Assembly (NCBI GenBank): GCA_035688305.1
Contig: DASSNC010000014.1
Location: forward strand, 35,484 to 99,483
Source: 66-474 sp035688305
Lineage (GTDB): Bacteria > Pseudomonadota > Gammaproteobacteria > Xanthomonadales > Rhodanobacteraceae
Reading direction: 5' to 3'
Length of the DNA stretch: 64,000 nt
Under the pieces are notes generated by a model. That model did not search any database. It saw only the letters and a program-made list of their open reading frames with translations, and had not been told where the DNA came from. The translations under genes were made by a program, and so were the position numbers. Below are positions 6,719 to 15,833 of the stretch, piece after piece; positions within the stretch are counted from its first letter, which is position 1, and every line of letters begins with the position of its first letter.

Positions 6719-7951
6719 TCAGTACAGCAACCGCGTCCTGATCGTCCCCGGAATCGCCGCCAGTTGCTCGCGCAACGTCTCCGACTGCGCGTCGGAGGCG
6801 TCCACGTCGATCACCACGTAGCCAATGTCGCCGGTGGTCTGCAGGTGCTGGCCGTTGATGTTGACGCCGCCTTGCGAAAACACATCGTTGATGCGCGAGA
6901 GCACGCCCGGCACATTGCGGTGGATATGCAGCAGCCGGCTGCTGCCGGCGTGTTCGGGCAAGGACACTTCCGGGAAGTTGACGGCTGACAGGGTCGAGCC
7001 GTTGTCGCTGTAGCGGACCAGCTTGGCGGCGACTTCGGTGCCGATGTTGAACTGGGCTTCCTGGGTGCTGCCGCCGACGTGCGGGGTCAGGATCACGTTG
7101 TCGAATTCGCGCAATGGCGATTCGAATTCCTCGTCGCGGCCCTTGGGTTCCCTGGGAAACACATCCACCGCGGCGCCGGCGAGGTGCCGCTCGCGCAACG
7201 CGTCGGCAAGTGCGTCGATGTCAACGACGTTGCCGCGTGAGGCGTTGATGAGAACGGCGCCGCGACGCATTGTGGCGATCTGCGCGCGCCCGAGCATGCC
7301 CGCGGTGGCGGAGGTCTGCGGAACGTGCAGGGTGACGATGTCAGAACGCGCCAGCAGGTCGTCGAGACCTTGCGCGGATGTGGCATTGCCAAGCGTCAAC
7401 TTGGGCTCGATGTCATGGAACAACACGTGCATGCCCATCGACTCGGCGAGCACGCCGACCTGGGTGCCGATGTGGCCATAGCCCACGATGCCGATCGTCT
7501 TGCCGCGTACTTCATAGCTGCCTTCGGCGGATTTGCCCCAGCCACCGCGGTGGCACTCGACGTTGCGCTCCGGCACGCCGCGCATCAGCATGATGGATTC
7601 GGCGATTACCAGTTCCGCGACGCTGCGGGTGTTGGAGTACGGCGCGTTGAACACGGGTACGCCCCGTGCGCGCGCGCCGGCGAGGTCGACCTGGTTGGTG
7701 CCGATGCAGAAGCAGCCGACCGCGAGCAGGCGGCGGGTGTGACCGAGGGCTTCGGCGTCCAGTTGCGTGCGCGAACGCAGCCCGACGACGTGGGCGTCGG
7801 CGATGGCCTCGAACAGTTGCGCGCGCGGCAACGCCTTGTCATGGTGCTCGACCCTGCTGTACCCCGCGTCGTGGAAAACCTCGATGGCACTCTGGTGGAT
7901 GCCTTCCAGCAAAACGATCTTGATGTCCTTCTTGGGAAACGAGGTTTTCAT
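6719..7951 (-). CDS. serA: D-3-phosphoglycerate dehydrogenase
   Basis: SerA oxidises 3-phosphoglycerate to 3-phosphohydroxypyruvate with NAD, the first step of serine synthesis. The 410-residue protein has the substrate-binding half (IKIVLLEGIHQSAIEVF), the Rossmann motif GKTIGIVGYGHIGTQVG (about residue 150), catalytic Arg in INASRGNVVD, Glu near FPREPKGRDEEF and His in LTPHVGGSTQEAQ. A C-terminal ACT domain (HIHRNVPGVLSRINDVFS to IDVDA) is the serine-feedback module, as in E. coli. The length matches the E. coli short form. It is divergent from the peptidase gene at 8025, with a 73-base gap between their starts. Confidence 0.96.
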   Translation of the reverse strand: MKTSFPKKDIKIVLLEGIHQSAIEVFHDAGYSRVEHHDKALPRAQLFEAIADAHVVGLRSRTQLDAEALGHTRRLLAVGCFCIGTNQVDLAGARARGVPVFNAPYSNTRSVAELVIAESIMLMRGVPERNVECHRGGWGKSAEGSYEVRGKTIGIVGYGHIGTQVGVLAESMGMHVLFHDIEPKLTLGNATSAQGLDDLLARSDIVTLHVPQTSATAGMLGRAQIATMRRGAVLINASRGNVVDIDALADALRERHLAGAAVDVFPREPKGRDEEFESPLREFDNVILTPHVGGSTQEAQFNIGTEVAAKLVRYSDNGSTLSAVNFPEVSLPEHAGSSRLLHIHRNVPGVLSRINDVFSQGGVNINGQHLQTTGDIGYVVIDVDASDAQSETLREQLAAIPGTIRTRLLY

Positions 7952-8024
7952 GTCGTGGCGCGCAACGTCCGGAGGGCGGGACTGCTAGGCTACCCGGAAT
8001 TCCGTTCCGCACGAAATACGTCGC

Positions 8025-8999
8025 ATGGATATGCAGGAAAGCACTCGCCGTACGCTGTACCCGGAAATCGAACCGTTTGATGCCGGGATGCTGCCTGTCT
8101 CCGGGCTGCATGCCTTGTACTACGAGCAGTGCGGGAACCCGCATGGCAAGCCGGTGGTGTTCCTGCACGGCGGGCCCGGTGCCGGATGCAACGCGAAGTG
8201 CCGCCGCTTTTTTGACCCGAAGGTTTACCGGATCGTGTTGTTCGACCAACGTGGTTGCGGACGTTCGACGCCGCATGCAGAGTTGCGCGAGAACACCACC
8301 TGGGACCTCGTCGCCGACATCGAGCGCTTGCGCGAGCACTTGCGCATCGAGCGCTGGCAGGTGTTCGGTGGTTCGTGGGGTTCGACCCTCGCCCTGGCTT
8401 ACGCTGAAACCCACCCGGAGCACGTGACGGAACTGGTATTGCGCGGCATCTTCATGCTGCGCGAGCGCGAGCTGAAGTGGTTCTATCAGCGTGGCTGCGA
8501 CATGTTGTATCCCGATGCCTGGGAAAAATACCTCGCCGCGATTCCCGAGGCCGAGCACGCGGATTTGATCGGTGCGTACCACAAGCGGCTGACCTCGCAT
8601 GATCCTGCCGTCCGGCTGGCGGCCGCGCAAGCGTGGTCGGTGTGGGAAGCCTCCACCAGTTTCCTGCTGCAGAATGAGGCGTACATCGCCGCCAGTGCCG
8701 GCGATGAATTCGCGCTGGCCTTCGCTGGCATCGAGAATCACTATTTCGTGAATCGCGGATTTTTCGGGCACGACGACCAGTTGTTGCGCAACGCATCGCG
8801 CTTGCACGGCATCCCCGGCGTGATCGTGCAGGGCCGGCATGACGTGGTGTGCCCCGTGCGCAGCGCGTGGGATTTGCATCGCGCGTGGCCGCAGGCAACG
8901 CTCGAGATCATTGCCGATGCGGGGCATTCGGCGTTCGAGCCCGGCATCACCGATGCGTTGCTGCGAGCAACGGATGCCTTTCGCGCACGCGGCGCTTGA
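8025..8999 (+). CDS. pip: Prolyl aminopeptidase (proline iminopeptidase)
   Basis: This is an alpha/beta hydrolase that removes N-terminal proline from peptides in the cytoplasm (peptidase family S33). The 324-residue protein has the oxyanion-hole motif HGGPGAGCN (about residue 48), the RGCGRSTPHA strand, the nucleophile elbow GGSWGSTLALAYAE with the catalytic Ser, the Asp in GRHDVVCPVRSAW and the His in DAGHSAFEP. These are the full catalytic triad and the usual length. The start at ATG 8025 (or ATG 8031, two codons on) is preceded by no strong ribosome site. Confidence 0.94.
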   Translation: MDMQESTRRTLYPEIEPFDAGMLPVSGLHALYYEQCGNPHGKPVVFLHGGPGAGCNAKCRRFFDPKVYRIVLFDQRGCGRSTPHAELRENTTWDLVADIERLREHLRIERWQVFGGSWGSTLALAYAETHPEHVTELVLRGIFMLRERELKWFYQRGCDMLYPDAWEKYLAAIPEAEHADLIGAYHKRLTSHDPAVRLAAAQAWSVWEASTSFLLQNEAYIAASAGDEFALAFAGIENHYFVNRGFFGHDDQLLRNASRLHGIPGVIVQGRHDVVCPVRSAWDLHRAWPQATLEIIADAGHSAFEPGITDALLRATDAFRARGA

Positions 9000-9032
9000 C
9001 CCGCTGTTCGATGCGTCCCGCGCGCCGCAGTC

Positions 9033-9061
9033 AAAAAAGCGCCCGGCATCGCCGGGCGCTT
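9033..9061 (-). terminator. Terminator for the PsiF-like gene, between convergent genes
   Basis: AAGCGCCCGGC (9037-9047), loop ATC, GCCGGGCGCTT (9051-9061). On the minus strand the stem is followed by a run of six T (complement of 9033-9038), so it terminates the PsiF-like gene. The stem may also slow transcription from pip. Confidence 0.85.
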
Positions 9062-9085
9062 GGTTCGAGACGCTGAAGGCGATGC

Positions 9086-9418
9086 TCAGCCCTTGAGGCA
9101 GGTGCTCATGAAGCTCTTGCGCTCGGCGCCCTTGAGATTCTTGGTGTTCGCGTCGGCGTTGCAGGTCTTCATCTTTTCCTGCTGGCTGGTCTTGGCCGTC
9201 GTCTTGCCGTGCATGCAGTCGCTCATGAACTTCTTGTGTGCGTCACCCTTCATGCCCTTGGACTCGTGGCTGCAGGTCGCCATCTTCTGCTGCTGCGCGG
9301 TCATGGGCTTGTGCTCGGTTGTGCTCGTTGCGGCCTGCGCGCCGGTGGCAAACGCCGGGGCGGCAGCGAGTGCACCGAGGGACAGGCCGAGTGCCAACAT
9401 CGTGGTACGAATCCGCAT
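9086..9418 (-). CDS. PsiF-repeat exported protein
   Basis: A 110-residue protein with a cleavable signal peptide (MRIRTTMLALGLSLGALAAA, then PAFA) and two copies of the PsiF repeat. The first is QQQKMATCSHESKGMKGDAHKKFMSDCMHG and the second QQEKMKTCNADANTKNLKGAERKSFMSTCLKG (each is described by its opening QQ.KM..C and closing FMS.C). Each repeat has two cysteines spaced to pair in the periplasm. PsiF was named for phosphate-starvation induction in E. coli; its biochemical role is unknown. Single gene, its own terminator, TATAGT at 9464-9469 on the minus strand as a possible -10 box. Confidence 0.85.
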   Translation of the reverse strand: MRIRTTMLALGLSLGALAAAPAFATGAQAATSTTEHKPMTAQQQKMATCSHESKGMKGDAHKKFMSDCMHGKTTAKTSQQEKMKTCNADANTKNLKGAERKSFMSTCLKG

Positions 9419-9564
9419 GATCTCTCTCCTGATTGAGCGGGGCCGGCGAGCGCCGGCGCAGGCACTATAGCGTTCGGCATGCAGGAAAAACTGAACTGTG
9501 GCCCGCCAGCAAGTCAGGTGGTGCCGGTGTTCAGCCTGTAAGGGGAGAGGCGTTACGGATTCGC

Positions 9565-9595
9565 GAAAATGCCGGCTGTGGCAGCCGGCATTTTC
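9565..9595 (-). terminator. Terminator downstream of the aminotransferase gene
   Basis: GAAAATGCCGGCTG (9565-9578), loop TGG, CAGCCGGCATTTTC (9582-9595): fourteen perfect pairs with a T run on either strand. It follows the aminotransferase on the minus strand by 64 bases. Confidence 0.88.
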
Positions 9596-9659
9596 TTCAG
9601 TTCCATCCGCATGGGGGAGCGGCGGCGCGGCTTGCGACGTCGGTTCGGCCGTGTTGCCG

Positions 9660-11165
9660 TCAGGCGGCTGCGCGCTTGGCTTCCAGCTGCTGGCGCGGGC
9701 CTTTCAACAACGCCTCGCGAACGTGCGCAACCAGCAGGTCGCACTCGGCCTCGGTCATCGCGAAGTGCGGGGTGAAACGCAGCGAATTGGCGCCGCCATG
9801 GATCACGTTGATGCCGCGTTCGCGCAGGTACTCCTCGGTCGAGCCTGCGCCGAAGCATTTGTATTGCGGCGCCAGTTCGCAGGAGAACAACAGACCCGTG
9901 CCCTGGACCTTGGTGATCAGTCCGCCCAGTTCGTCCATCAGTGCATTGAATTTTTGCACCACCTGGACGCCGCGCTGGCGGATGTTGGCGCGCAGTTCCG
10001 GGGTGATCCCGGCGAGCACCGCGCAGGCAATATCCAGTGCACGCGGGTTGCCGGTCATGGTGTTGCCGTAGATGCCCTTCTTGTAAAGGCCGGCGGCACG
10101 CGCATTCACGGCCAGCACCGACAGCGGGAACTGGCCGCCATTGAGCGCCTTGGAATAGGCTTCCATGTCGGGCGCCGGCAGCTTTTCGAAGCCTGGGTAG
10201 TCGACGATCGAGAGCACGCCCTGCGCGCGCAGGCCCGCCTGGATCGAGTCGACCAGCAGCAAGGAGTCGTGTTTCGTGGTCAGCTCGCAGGCGGCGGCGT
10301 AGAACTCCGGGGTCACGGCGCGACCGGGGTCGCCTTCGCCCATCACGGGTTCCAGGAACATGGCTTCGAAGAACCAGCCGTTCTTTTCCGCCTCGTCGAA
10401 CGCAGCCCGCAGTGCGGCCACGTCATACGGCGGAATCACGACCACCGAATGCTCGTCACGGAAGCTGGCGAGGTTGGCCTGATAGGCCTTGCGGCTGGAG
10501 TCGGAATACAGCGCGGGGCGCTCGGTGCGGCCGTGGAAGGCACCCTTCACGACGAGCCGCTTGATCGTGCGGCCGGCGTATTTCGCGCCCGGGTCGGTCA
10601 TCAGCTTGGCATTGACGTCGGCGATGCGCGCGGCCAAGGTCACGGACTCCGAACCGGAATTCAGGCACATGAATTTCGCGAACGGATGCTCGCCACGATG
10701 GTGGCCGATCTCCTTGCGCAGCGCCTCGCTGAAGGCGTGCTGCGCCAGCGACGGCGTCATCACGTTGGCCATCACCTGCGGCTTCGCCAGCGCTTCCATC
10801 ACTGCCGGCGGGTTGTGGCCGAAGCCGAGCATGCCGTAACCGCCGCAGTCGTAAAGCACCGCGCCCTTCAGGGTGACGAACCACGCCCCGCGCGCCGCCA
10901 GTGGCACGAACGGGCACACGGCGTCATCGGGGTAGAAGTTCACGAAGCCGGATTGCAGCGCGTGCAGTTGCGCATCTTCGTCCAGCCCCAGCACCTCGGG
11001 GTGTTGCGACCGCAGTTGCGCGAACGCGGCCTGCGCGTCGGCGATCGCGCCAGCGAGGTCGGCATCGGTCGCGGCGAAGCGCTCGATCGTGGCGTCGTCC
11101 AGCCCGTGGGTGCGGACCTGGCCGCCTTGATCACGCAGTTCGCGCAGCATTTCGATGGCTTTCAT
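9660..11165 (-). CDS. Class III aminotransferase (PLP-dependent)
   Basis: The 501-residue protein has the fold-type I class III layout: glycine-rich cofactor site LNSGSESVTLAARIAD, the FHGRTERPALYSD aromatic-stacking region, a LLLVDSIQAGLRAQG Asp that holds the pyridine nitrogen, and the Schiff-base lysine in EAYSKALNGGQFPLS. A C-terminal RFTPHFAMTEAECD small domain follows. The substrate is not evident; an N-terminal extension of about 80 residues distinguishes it from ArgD/GabT. The frame is open upstream, but ATG 11165 with GGAG eight bases before it is the clear start. Single gene with a strong terminator. Confidence 0.85.
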   Translation of the reverse strand: MKAIEMLRELRDQGGQVRTHGLDDATIERFAATDADLAGAIADAQAAFAQLRSQHPEVLGLDEDAQLHALQSGFVNFYPDDAVCPFVPLAARGAWFVTLKGAVLYDCGGYGMLGFGHNPPAVMEALAKPQVMANVMTPSLAQHAFSEALRKEIGHHRGEHPFAKFMCLNSGSESVTLAARIADVNAKLMTDPGAKYAGRTIKRLVVKGAFHGRTERPALYSDSSRKAYQANLASFRDEHSVVVIPPYDVAALRAAFDEAEKNGWFFEAMFLEPVMGEGDPGRAVTPEFYAAACELTTKHDSLLLVDSIQAGLRAQGVLSIVDYPGFEKLPAPDMEAYSKALNGGQFPLSVLAVNARAAGLYKKGIYGNTMTGNPRALDIACAVLAGITPELRANIRQRGVQVVQKFNALMDELGGLITKVQGTGLLFSCELAPQYKCFGAGSTEEYLRERGINVIHGGANSLRFTPHFAMTEAECDLLVAHVREALLKGPRQQLEAKRAAA

Positions 11166-11371
11166 GGGGCATCTCCAACCTCGGTACTGCGCCGAAGCGC
11201 GTGCCGTAAGTGTTTCAAGTGGAAAGAATTTGTCCACATATTCTAGCAGGACGGGGGTATTTCCGTAACCCCGCATGACGGCTGTCAGAAGTGATGCCTG
11301 ACGTGCGGGGCTTTCGTGCCGGTGGCCGTTGCGGCAAGCTGCAAGCGCAGGAAATCCGGGGATTTGAACGC

Positions 11372-11965
11372 ATGCAAGCCTTGATCGCGACGTCACATTG
11401 GCATTTGATCGCGTTGTACGTGGCGATGTTCATTTGCTACGCGCCGGAGTGGGTCGGTACGTACTTCCAGAATCCGGAAAAAGGCGCGGTCGGGCGCGAT
11501 CGCGGCTCCTACGCGTTGTTGCTGATCGCGATTTTCGCGGGGATCTTCCTGGCGTTCTTCTGTACGTTCGGATTTCCCGCGGCGACGATCACGTTCTGGC
11601 AGCCCGGCTGGTTCTGGCTGGGAATCGCGCTGATCCTCGGCGGCGCGGCCTTTCGCTGGTACGCGATCAAGGTGCTCGGCAAGTTCTTCACCCGCAGCGT
11701 GGCGACACGCGCGCAGCAAACCGTGGTGCAGCACGGGCCGTACCGGTTGATCCGGCATCCTTCGTATTCCGGGGCGTTGCTGAGTTTTCTCGGCGTGGGC
11801 CTTGCGATGACCAACTGGCTCAGCGTGCTGGCCATCATGGCGTTCGCGCTGGCCGGTTACGGCTATCGCGTGCGTGTCGAGGAGCGGGCGCTGAGCGCCG
11901 ATCTTGGCCAGCCCTATGGTGATTACATGCGCCGGACACGGCGGTTCGTTCCGTATGTATGGTGA
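11372..11965 (+). CDS. Isoprenylcysteine carboxyl methyltransferase-family membrane protein
   Basis: The 197-residue protein has four to five membrane segments (for example LIALYVAMFICYA and LLLIAIFAGIFLAFFCTFGF) and the C-terminal ICMT/PEMT signature. That signature runs HGPYRLIRHPSYSGALL, then GYGYRVRVEERALSADLGQPYGDYMRRTRRFVPYVW (summarised by RVEE and YGDYMRRT), which binds S-adenosylmethionine. Bacterial members methylate unknown small or lipid substrates. ATG 11372, with GGGGAT nine bases upstream, gives family length; an upstream start at 11291 would add a non-conserved basic tail. It precedes the sensor kinase by 33 bases, perhaps in one operon. Confidence 0.82.
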   Translation: MQALIATSHWHLIALYVAMFICYAPEWVGTYFQNPEKGAVGRDRGSYALLLIAIFAGIFLAFFCTFGFPAATITFWQPGWFWLGIALILGGAAFRWYAIKVLGKFFTRSVATRAQQTVVQHGPYRLIRHPSYSGALLSFLGVGLAMTNWLSVLAIMAFALAGYGYRVRVEERALSADLGQPYGDYMRRTRRFVPYVW

Positions 11966-11998
11966 GCCGCCCATGCCGCACACGAGTAGGATGTTGCC

Positions 11999-13228
11999 GT
12001 GTGGTTGACTGACATCAATTCACGACTCGCGGCCAGGGCTGCGCCCGATTCCATCCTCGGCGCGGAAGCGGCGGATGCCCGCCTGCACGGTACGCGCGCG
12101 TTTCCGTGGATCTGGCTGATCTGGCTGGTATGGCTGTTCGGTCCGCCGGTGTTCGGCATCAGCGAGTACTTCCCGAAGTGGTTGTGGCCGACGCTGGTCA
12201 GTCTGCCGATATTCCTGGTGTTGTACGTTGCGGCACATATGTGCCGCCGCCGCCGGGTCGTGTGGTATGCAGGGGCAGTTGCGGCGATTGCGCTGGCGCT
12301 GGTCCCGTTCAATCCGTATGCAGGCACGTACCTGATCTACGCGTGTGCGCTGGCGGCGGATTGGGGGTCGCCGAAACGTGCATCCGGTTTGATGCTGGCG
12401 CTGATGGTCGTGTTCGGGATCGAATGGCTCGCGCTGCACCTGCAGTGGCAGTACCTGGCGAATTTCTGGGTGCTGTGCCTGATCGTGGGTGGCATGGGAA
12501 TCTACGGTTCGCTGCAACGCCAGCGTCGTGCCGAACTGCGCCTGAGCCATGACGAGATTCGCCGGCTTGCCGCCAGCGCCGAGCGCGAGCGGATCGGTCG
12601 CGACCTGCATGACTTGCTGGGCCATACCTTGTCGATGGTGACCTTGAAATCCGAGCTGGCGGGGCGTTTGATCGAACGCGACCCGGTTGCGGCCCGGCGA
12701 GAAATTGCCGACGTCGAGCGGGTTGCGCGCGAGGCGCTGTCGCAGGTGCGCAGCGCGGTCAGTGGCATCCGGGCGGCGGCGGTGGCGGCGGAGCTGGCGT
12801 CGGCACGACTGCTGCTGGAAGCCGCCGGTGTGCAGATGGAGTATTGGTGTGGTCCGCAGGAATTGCCGTCCAACGTCGAGAATTGCCTGGCGCTGGTGCT
12901 GCGCGAGTCGGTGACCAACATCCAGCGGCACGCGCGTGCGAACCGCGTCGAAATCACCGTGCTGGCCGGGCCTGAACGCGTGGTGATGCGCGTTCGTGAC
13001 GATGGCCGTGGCGGCGTCAACGAGCGTGGCAATGGCCTGAGCGGAATGCGTGAACGTGTCGCCGCACAGGGAGGCGAGCTCAAGATCGAATCGCCGCGGG
13101 GGCGCGGTACCAGCATCGAGGTTTCGCTGCCGCTGCTGGCACCACCGAATCCGATGCCGGACCGCACGCTGCGGCCGAGTTCGAATGTCACCGTTTTGCC
13201 GGTGCGGCAAGCAGGCAGCCAGTCATGA
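11999..13228 (+). CDS. DesK-type sensor histidine kinase
   Basis: A 409-residue membrane kinase. Several hydrophobic helices fill residues 35-165 (IWLIWLVWLFGPPVFGI onward), then a HisKA_3 dimerisation domain with the phospho-acceptor His near residue 204 (RDLHDLLGHTLSMVTLKSEL). A HATPase domain follows, with its N box RESVTNIQRHARANR and G boxes DDGRGG and GNGLSGMRERV. Starts at GTG 11999 with AGGAT upstream. It overlaps the response regulator by four bases (ATGA), so the two are a cognate pair. The signal is unknown; relatives sense membrane fluidity. Confidence 0.9.
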   Translation: MWLTDINSRLAARAAPDSILGAEAADARLHGTRAFPWIWLIWLVWLFGPPVFGISEYFPKWLWPTLVSLPIFLVLYVAAHMCRRRRVVWYAGAVAAIALALVPFNPYAGTYLIYACALAADWGSPKRASGLMLALMVVFGIEWLALHLQWQYLANFWVLCLIVGGMGIYGSLQRQRRAELRLSHDEIRRLAASAERERIGRDLHDLLGHTLSMVTLKSELAGRLIERDPVAARREIADVERVAREALSQVRSAVSGIRAAAVAAELASARLLLEAAGVQMEYWCGPQELPSNVENCLALVLRESVTNIQRHARANRVEITVLAGPERVVMRVRDDGRGGVNERGNGLSGMRERVAAQGGELKIESPRGRGTSIEVSLPLLAPPNPMPDRTLRPSSNVTVLPVRQAGSQS

Positions 13229-13827
13229 TCAGGGTCCTGATCGCCGAAGACCAGGCCATGGTGCGCGGCGCACTGGCGGCGCTGCTGGCACTGGAGCCGG
13301 ATATCGAAGTCGCCGGTTCCGCGTGCGATGGCGAAGCAGCGTGGCGCGAAGTCGAGCGCCTCAAGCCCGACATCCTGATTTCCGACATCGAAATGCCGGG
13401 TCTGACCGGGTTGGAATTGGCGCAGCGGATCCAGCGCCACGAGTTGCCCATCAAGGTGGTGATCGTCACGACCTTCGCGCGGTCCGGGTACCTGCGTCGC
13501 GCACTCGACGCGGGCGTGTCGGGCTACCTGTTGAAGGATGCCCCGGCGGAAAAACTTGCCGACTCGCTGCGCATGGTGCAGCGCGGCGGGCGCGCGATCG
13601 ATCCGGAACTGGCTCTGGAAGCCTGGACGGAAGCCGACCCGCTCAACGATCGCGAACGCCAGGTGCTGCGCCTCGCCGGCGAGGGCAAGAGTGCTGGCGA
13701 GATCGCGCAGATGTTCAGACTTTCGCACGGCACCGTGCGAAATTACCTGTCCGAGGCCATCGGCAAGCTGGGCGTGACCAATCGCATCGAGGCGTATCGG
13801 CTGGCGCGGCAGAAAGGCTGGCTGTAG
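13225..13827 (+). CDS. NarL/DesR-type response regulator
   Basis: The 200-residue protein has a receiver domain (IRVLIAEDQAMVRGALAALL, acidic pocket ED near residue 8, phospho-acceptor Asp near 54 in ILISDIEMPG, Thr/Lys switch VVIVTTFARSG and LLKDAPAEKL) and a LuxR-type helix-turn-helix (LNDRERQVLRLAGEGKSAGE). It is translationally coupled to the kinase at 11999. The target genes cannot be told from the sequence. Confidence 0.92.
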   Translation: MIRVLIAEDQAMVRGALAALLALEPDIEVAGSACDGEAAWREVERLKPDILISDIEMPGLTGLELAQRIQRHELPIKVVIVTTFARSGYLRRALDAGVSGYLLKDAPAEKLADSLRMVQRGGRAIDPELALEAWTEADPLNDRERQVLRLAGEGKSAGEIAQMFRLSHGTVRNYLSEAIGKLGVTNRIEAYRLARQKGWL

Positions 13828-13933
13828 GAAGGCCGGACCGCTGTCGCTGCGCCGCGCGCAACACGTCGGGCCATCCGACCGCCCTACAATGTGGCCCCAA
13901 GCGTTTTCGCTTGCGACCAGCAACGGGGTGTCC

Positions 13934-15739
13934 ATGAAAGTTTTCCGCACGGTGGCAGCGTTGGCTGCGATGGCTTGCGTTGCCACGGCGTTCGCGGCCA
14001 GCGCGCCGATCACGGGCTTTCCACCGCAGCTGCCCGCGGCCGACATGGTCTTGCGCGACGCGACCATCGCGACGCTGGATCCGTTGCAGCCGCGCGCACA
14101 GGCGTTGGCCATTCGCGATGGCAGGATCCAGGCCCTGGGAAGCGATGACGCCATCGCGCATTACATCGGCCCGAAGACCAGGGTGCTCGACCTGCACGGC
14201 GCATTCGTGACGCCTGGTTTCATTGAGGGCCACGGGCACCTGCTGCAAACCGGCGAATCGCTGCTGCAGTTGAACGTCGGCACAGCGCCAAGTTGGGACG
14301 CGATCGTGGCGCAGGTGAAGGCCGCGGCTGTGAAGGCCAAGCCCGGACAGTGGATCGTGGGGCAGGGTTGGCAGCAAACCAAATGGAACAAGGTTCCGCA
14401 GCCGAACGTCGGTGGCTTGCCGCTGCCGGCGTCACTGGATGCGGTCTCGCCGGACAACCCGGTGATCCTGCTGCACGCGAGCCGGCATGCGCTGTACGCC
14501 AATGCCGCGGCATTGAAGGCCGCCGGCATCACCGATGCCACGCCTGATCCCGCCGGTGGTTCCATTGTGCGCGACGCACACGGCCACGCCATCGGCATGT
14601 TGAACGATACCGCAGCCGCGCTTGTGTATGCCGCCTACGAGAAACACCTTGCGACGCTTTCCGATGCTGCACGGGCCGCGCGTCGCGAGCGCGCCCTGCA
14701 ACTCGCGCTGCAGAACGAGGTCAGCAAGGGCATCACCAGTTTCGTCGACATGGGCGAGGATTTCGCGACCATCGACTGGCTGAAACAGCAGGCGGCGAAA
14801 GGCTTGCCGCTGCGCCTGTATGTCAACGTCGCGGGCGAATCGGTGACGGCGCTCGACCAGCATCTGGCTGGCTACCGCACCGTCGGTTATGCCGACAATC
14901 ACTTCAGCGTGCGCGGTGTCGGCGAAATCCTGTCGGACGGCGCACTCGGCACCCGCAGCGCGTGGTTCCTGAAGCCGTACAGTGACGATCCTGGTGTCAC
15001 CGGCAAGAACGTCACGTCGATGAGCGAGGTTCGTCAGATCGCCGAGATAGCCGCGCGCGACGGCTTCCAGTTGTCGGTGCACGCGATCGGCGATCGCGCC
15101 AATCGCGAAGTGCTGGACGTCTATGCGGACATCTTCGCCAGGGATCCCGCCGCGCACGCGCTGCGTTGGCGGATCGAACACGCGCAACACTTGAATCCCG
15201 CCGATCTGCCGCGCTTCGCGCAGCTCGGCGTGATCGCCTCGATGCAGTCCATCCACGCCTGTTCGGATGCGCCGATGGTGGTGGCGCGCCTTGGCGAACA
15301 GCGCGCCGCGGAAGGCGCCTACGCGTGGCACAAGCTGATCGAATCCGGCGCGATCGTGCTGGACGGTACCGATACCCCGGTTGAGGACACCAATCCGATC
15401 CCGAACTTCTATTGCGGCGTCACCCGCGCCTACCGGCATGGGCAGACCTTCTTTCCATCCGAGGTGAAGACGCGCCTGCAGGAGCTGAAGTCCTACACCT
15501 GGAATAACGCTTACGCGCTGTTCGAGGAACACGAACTTGGTTCGCTGTCACCCGGCAAGCTGGCCGATCTCGACGTGTTTTCCGGTGACCTGTTGACCAT
15601 GCCGGCTGACGACATCCTGCGCACGCGGGTGCTGTACACCATCGTGGGCGGCAAGGTCGTGTACCAGCGGCCGGGCGCGGACAAGTGGCGCAAGGGCCAA
15701 ACGTTCGAGGCGATGCCGGAATTCAACCACGCCGAATGA
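13934..15739 (+). CDS. Exported amidohydrolase (YtcJ-like)
   Basis: A 601-residue metal-dependent hydrolase of the amidohydrolase superfamily. It has a signal peptide (MKVFRTVAALAAMACVATAFA), the metal ligands GFIEGHGHL (about residue 100), His in LSVHAIGDRANREVLD and HAQHLNPADLPRFAQLG, and the terminal Asp in VLDGTDTPVEDTNP. The C-terminal beta-sandwich ends in GKLADLDVFSGDLL. The substrate is unknown; relatives act on amides or cyclic imides. The start at ATG 13934 after CGGGGTG gives a proper signal peptide. An alternative start at 13889 would place 15 residues before it. Confidence 0.85.
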   Translation: MKVFRTVAALAAMACVATAFAASAPITGFPPQLPAADMVLRDATIATLDPLQPRAQALAIRDGRIQALGSDDAIAHYIGPKTRVLDLHGAFVTPGFIEGHGHLLQTGESLLQLNVGTAPSWDAIVAQVKAAAVKAKPGQWIVGQGWQQTKWNKVPQPNVGGLPLPASLDAVSPDNPVILLHASRHALYANAAALKAAGITDATPDPAGGSIVRDAHGHAIGMLNDTAAALVYAAYEKHLATLSDAARAARRERALQLALQNEVSKGITSFVDMGEDFATIDWLKQQAAKGLPLRLYVNVAGESVTALDQHLAGYRTVGYADNHFSVRGVGEILSDGALGTRSAWFLKPYSDDPGVTGKNVTSMSEVRQIAEIAARDGFQLSVHAIGDRANREVLDVYADIFARDPAAHALRWRIEHAQHLNPADLPRFAQLGVIASMQSIHACSDAPMVVARLGEQRAAEGAYAWHKLIESGAIVLDGTDTPVEDTNPIPNFYCGVTRAYRHGQTFFPSEVKTRLQELKSYTWNNAYALFEEHELGSLSPGKLADLDVFSGDLLTMPADDILRTRVLYTIVGGKVVYQRPGADKWRKGQTFEAMPEFNHAE

Positions 15740-15833
15740 CGACCCCCGCGCACGCTGCGCCGTGCCGCGAACGCACCGATAATGGCGGGTTCGCGGGTCG
15801 CATCCGGCGCCCGCAGGCACGAGTGTCGCGTCC

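Noticed and set aside
13860..13933. Upstream start (13889) for the exported amidohydrolase
   Set aside because: It would put 15 extra residues before a normal signal peptide; ATG 13934 has a fair ribosome site.
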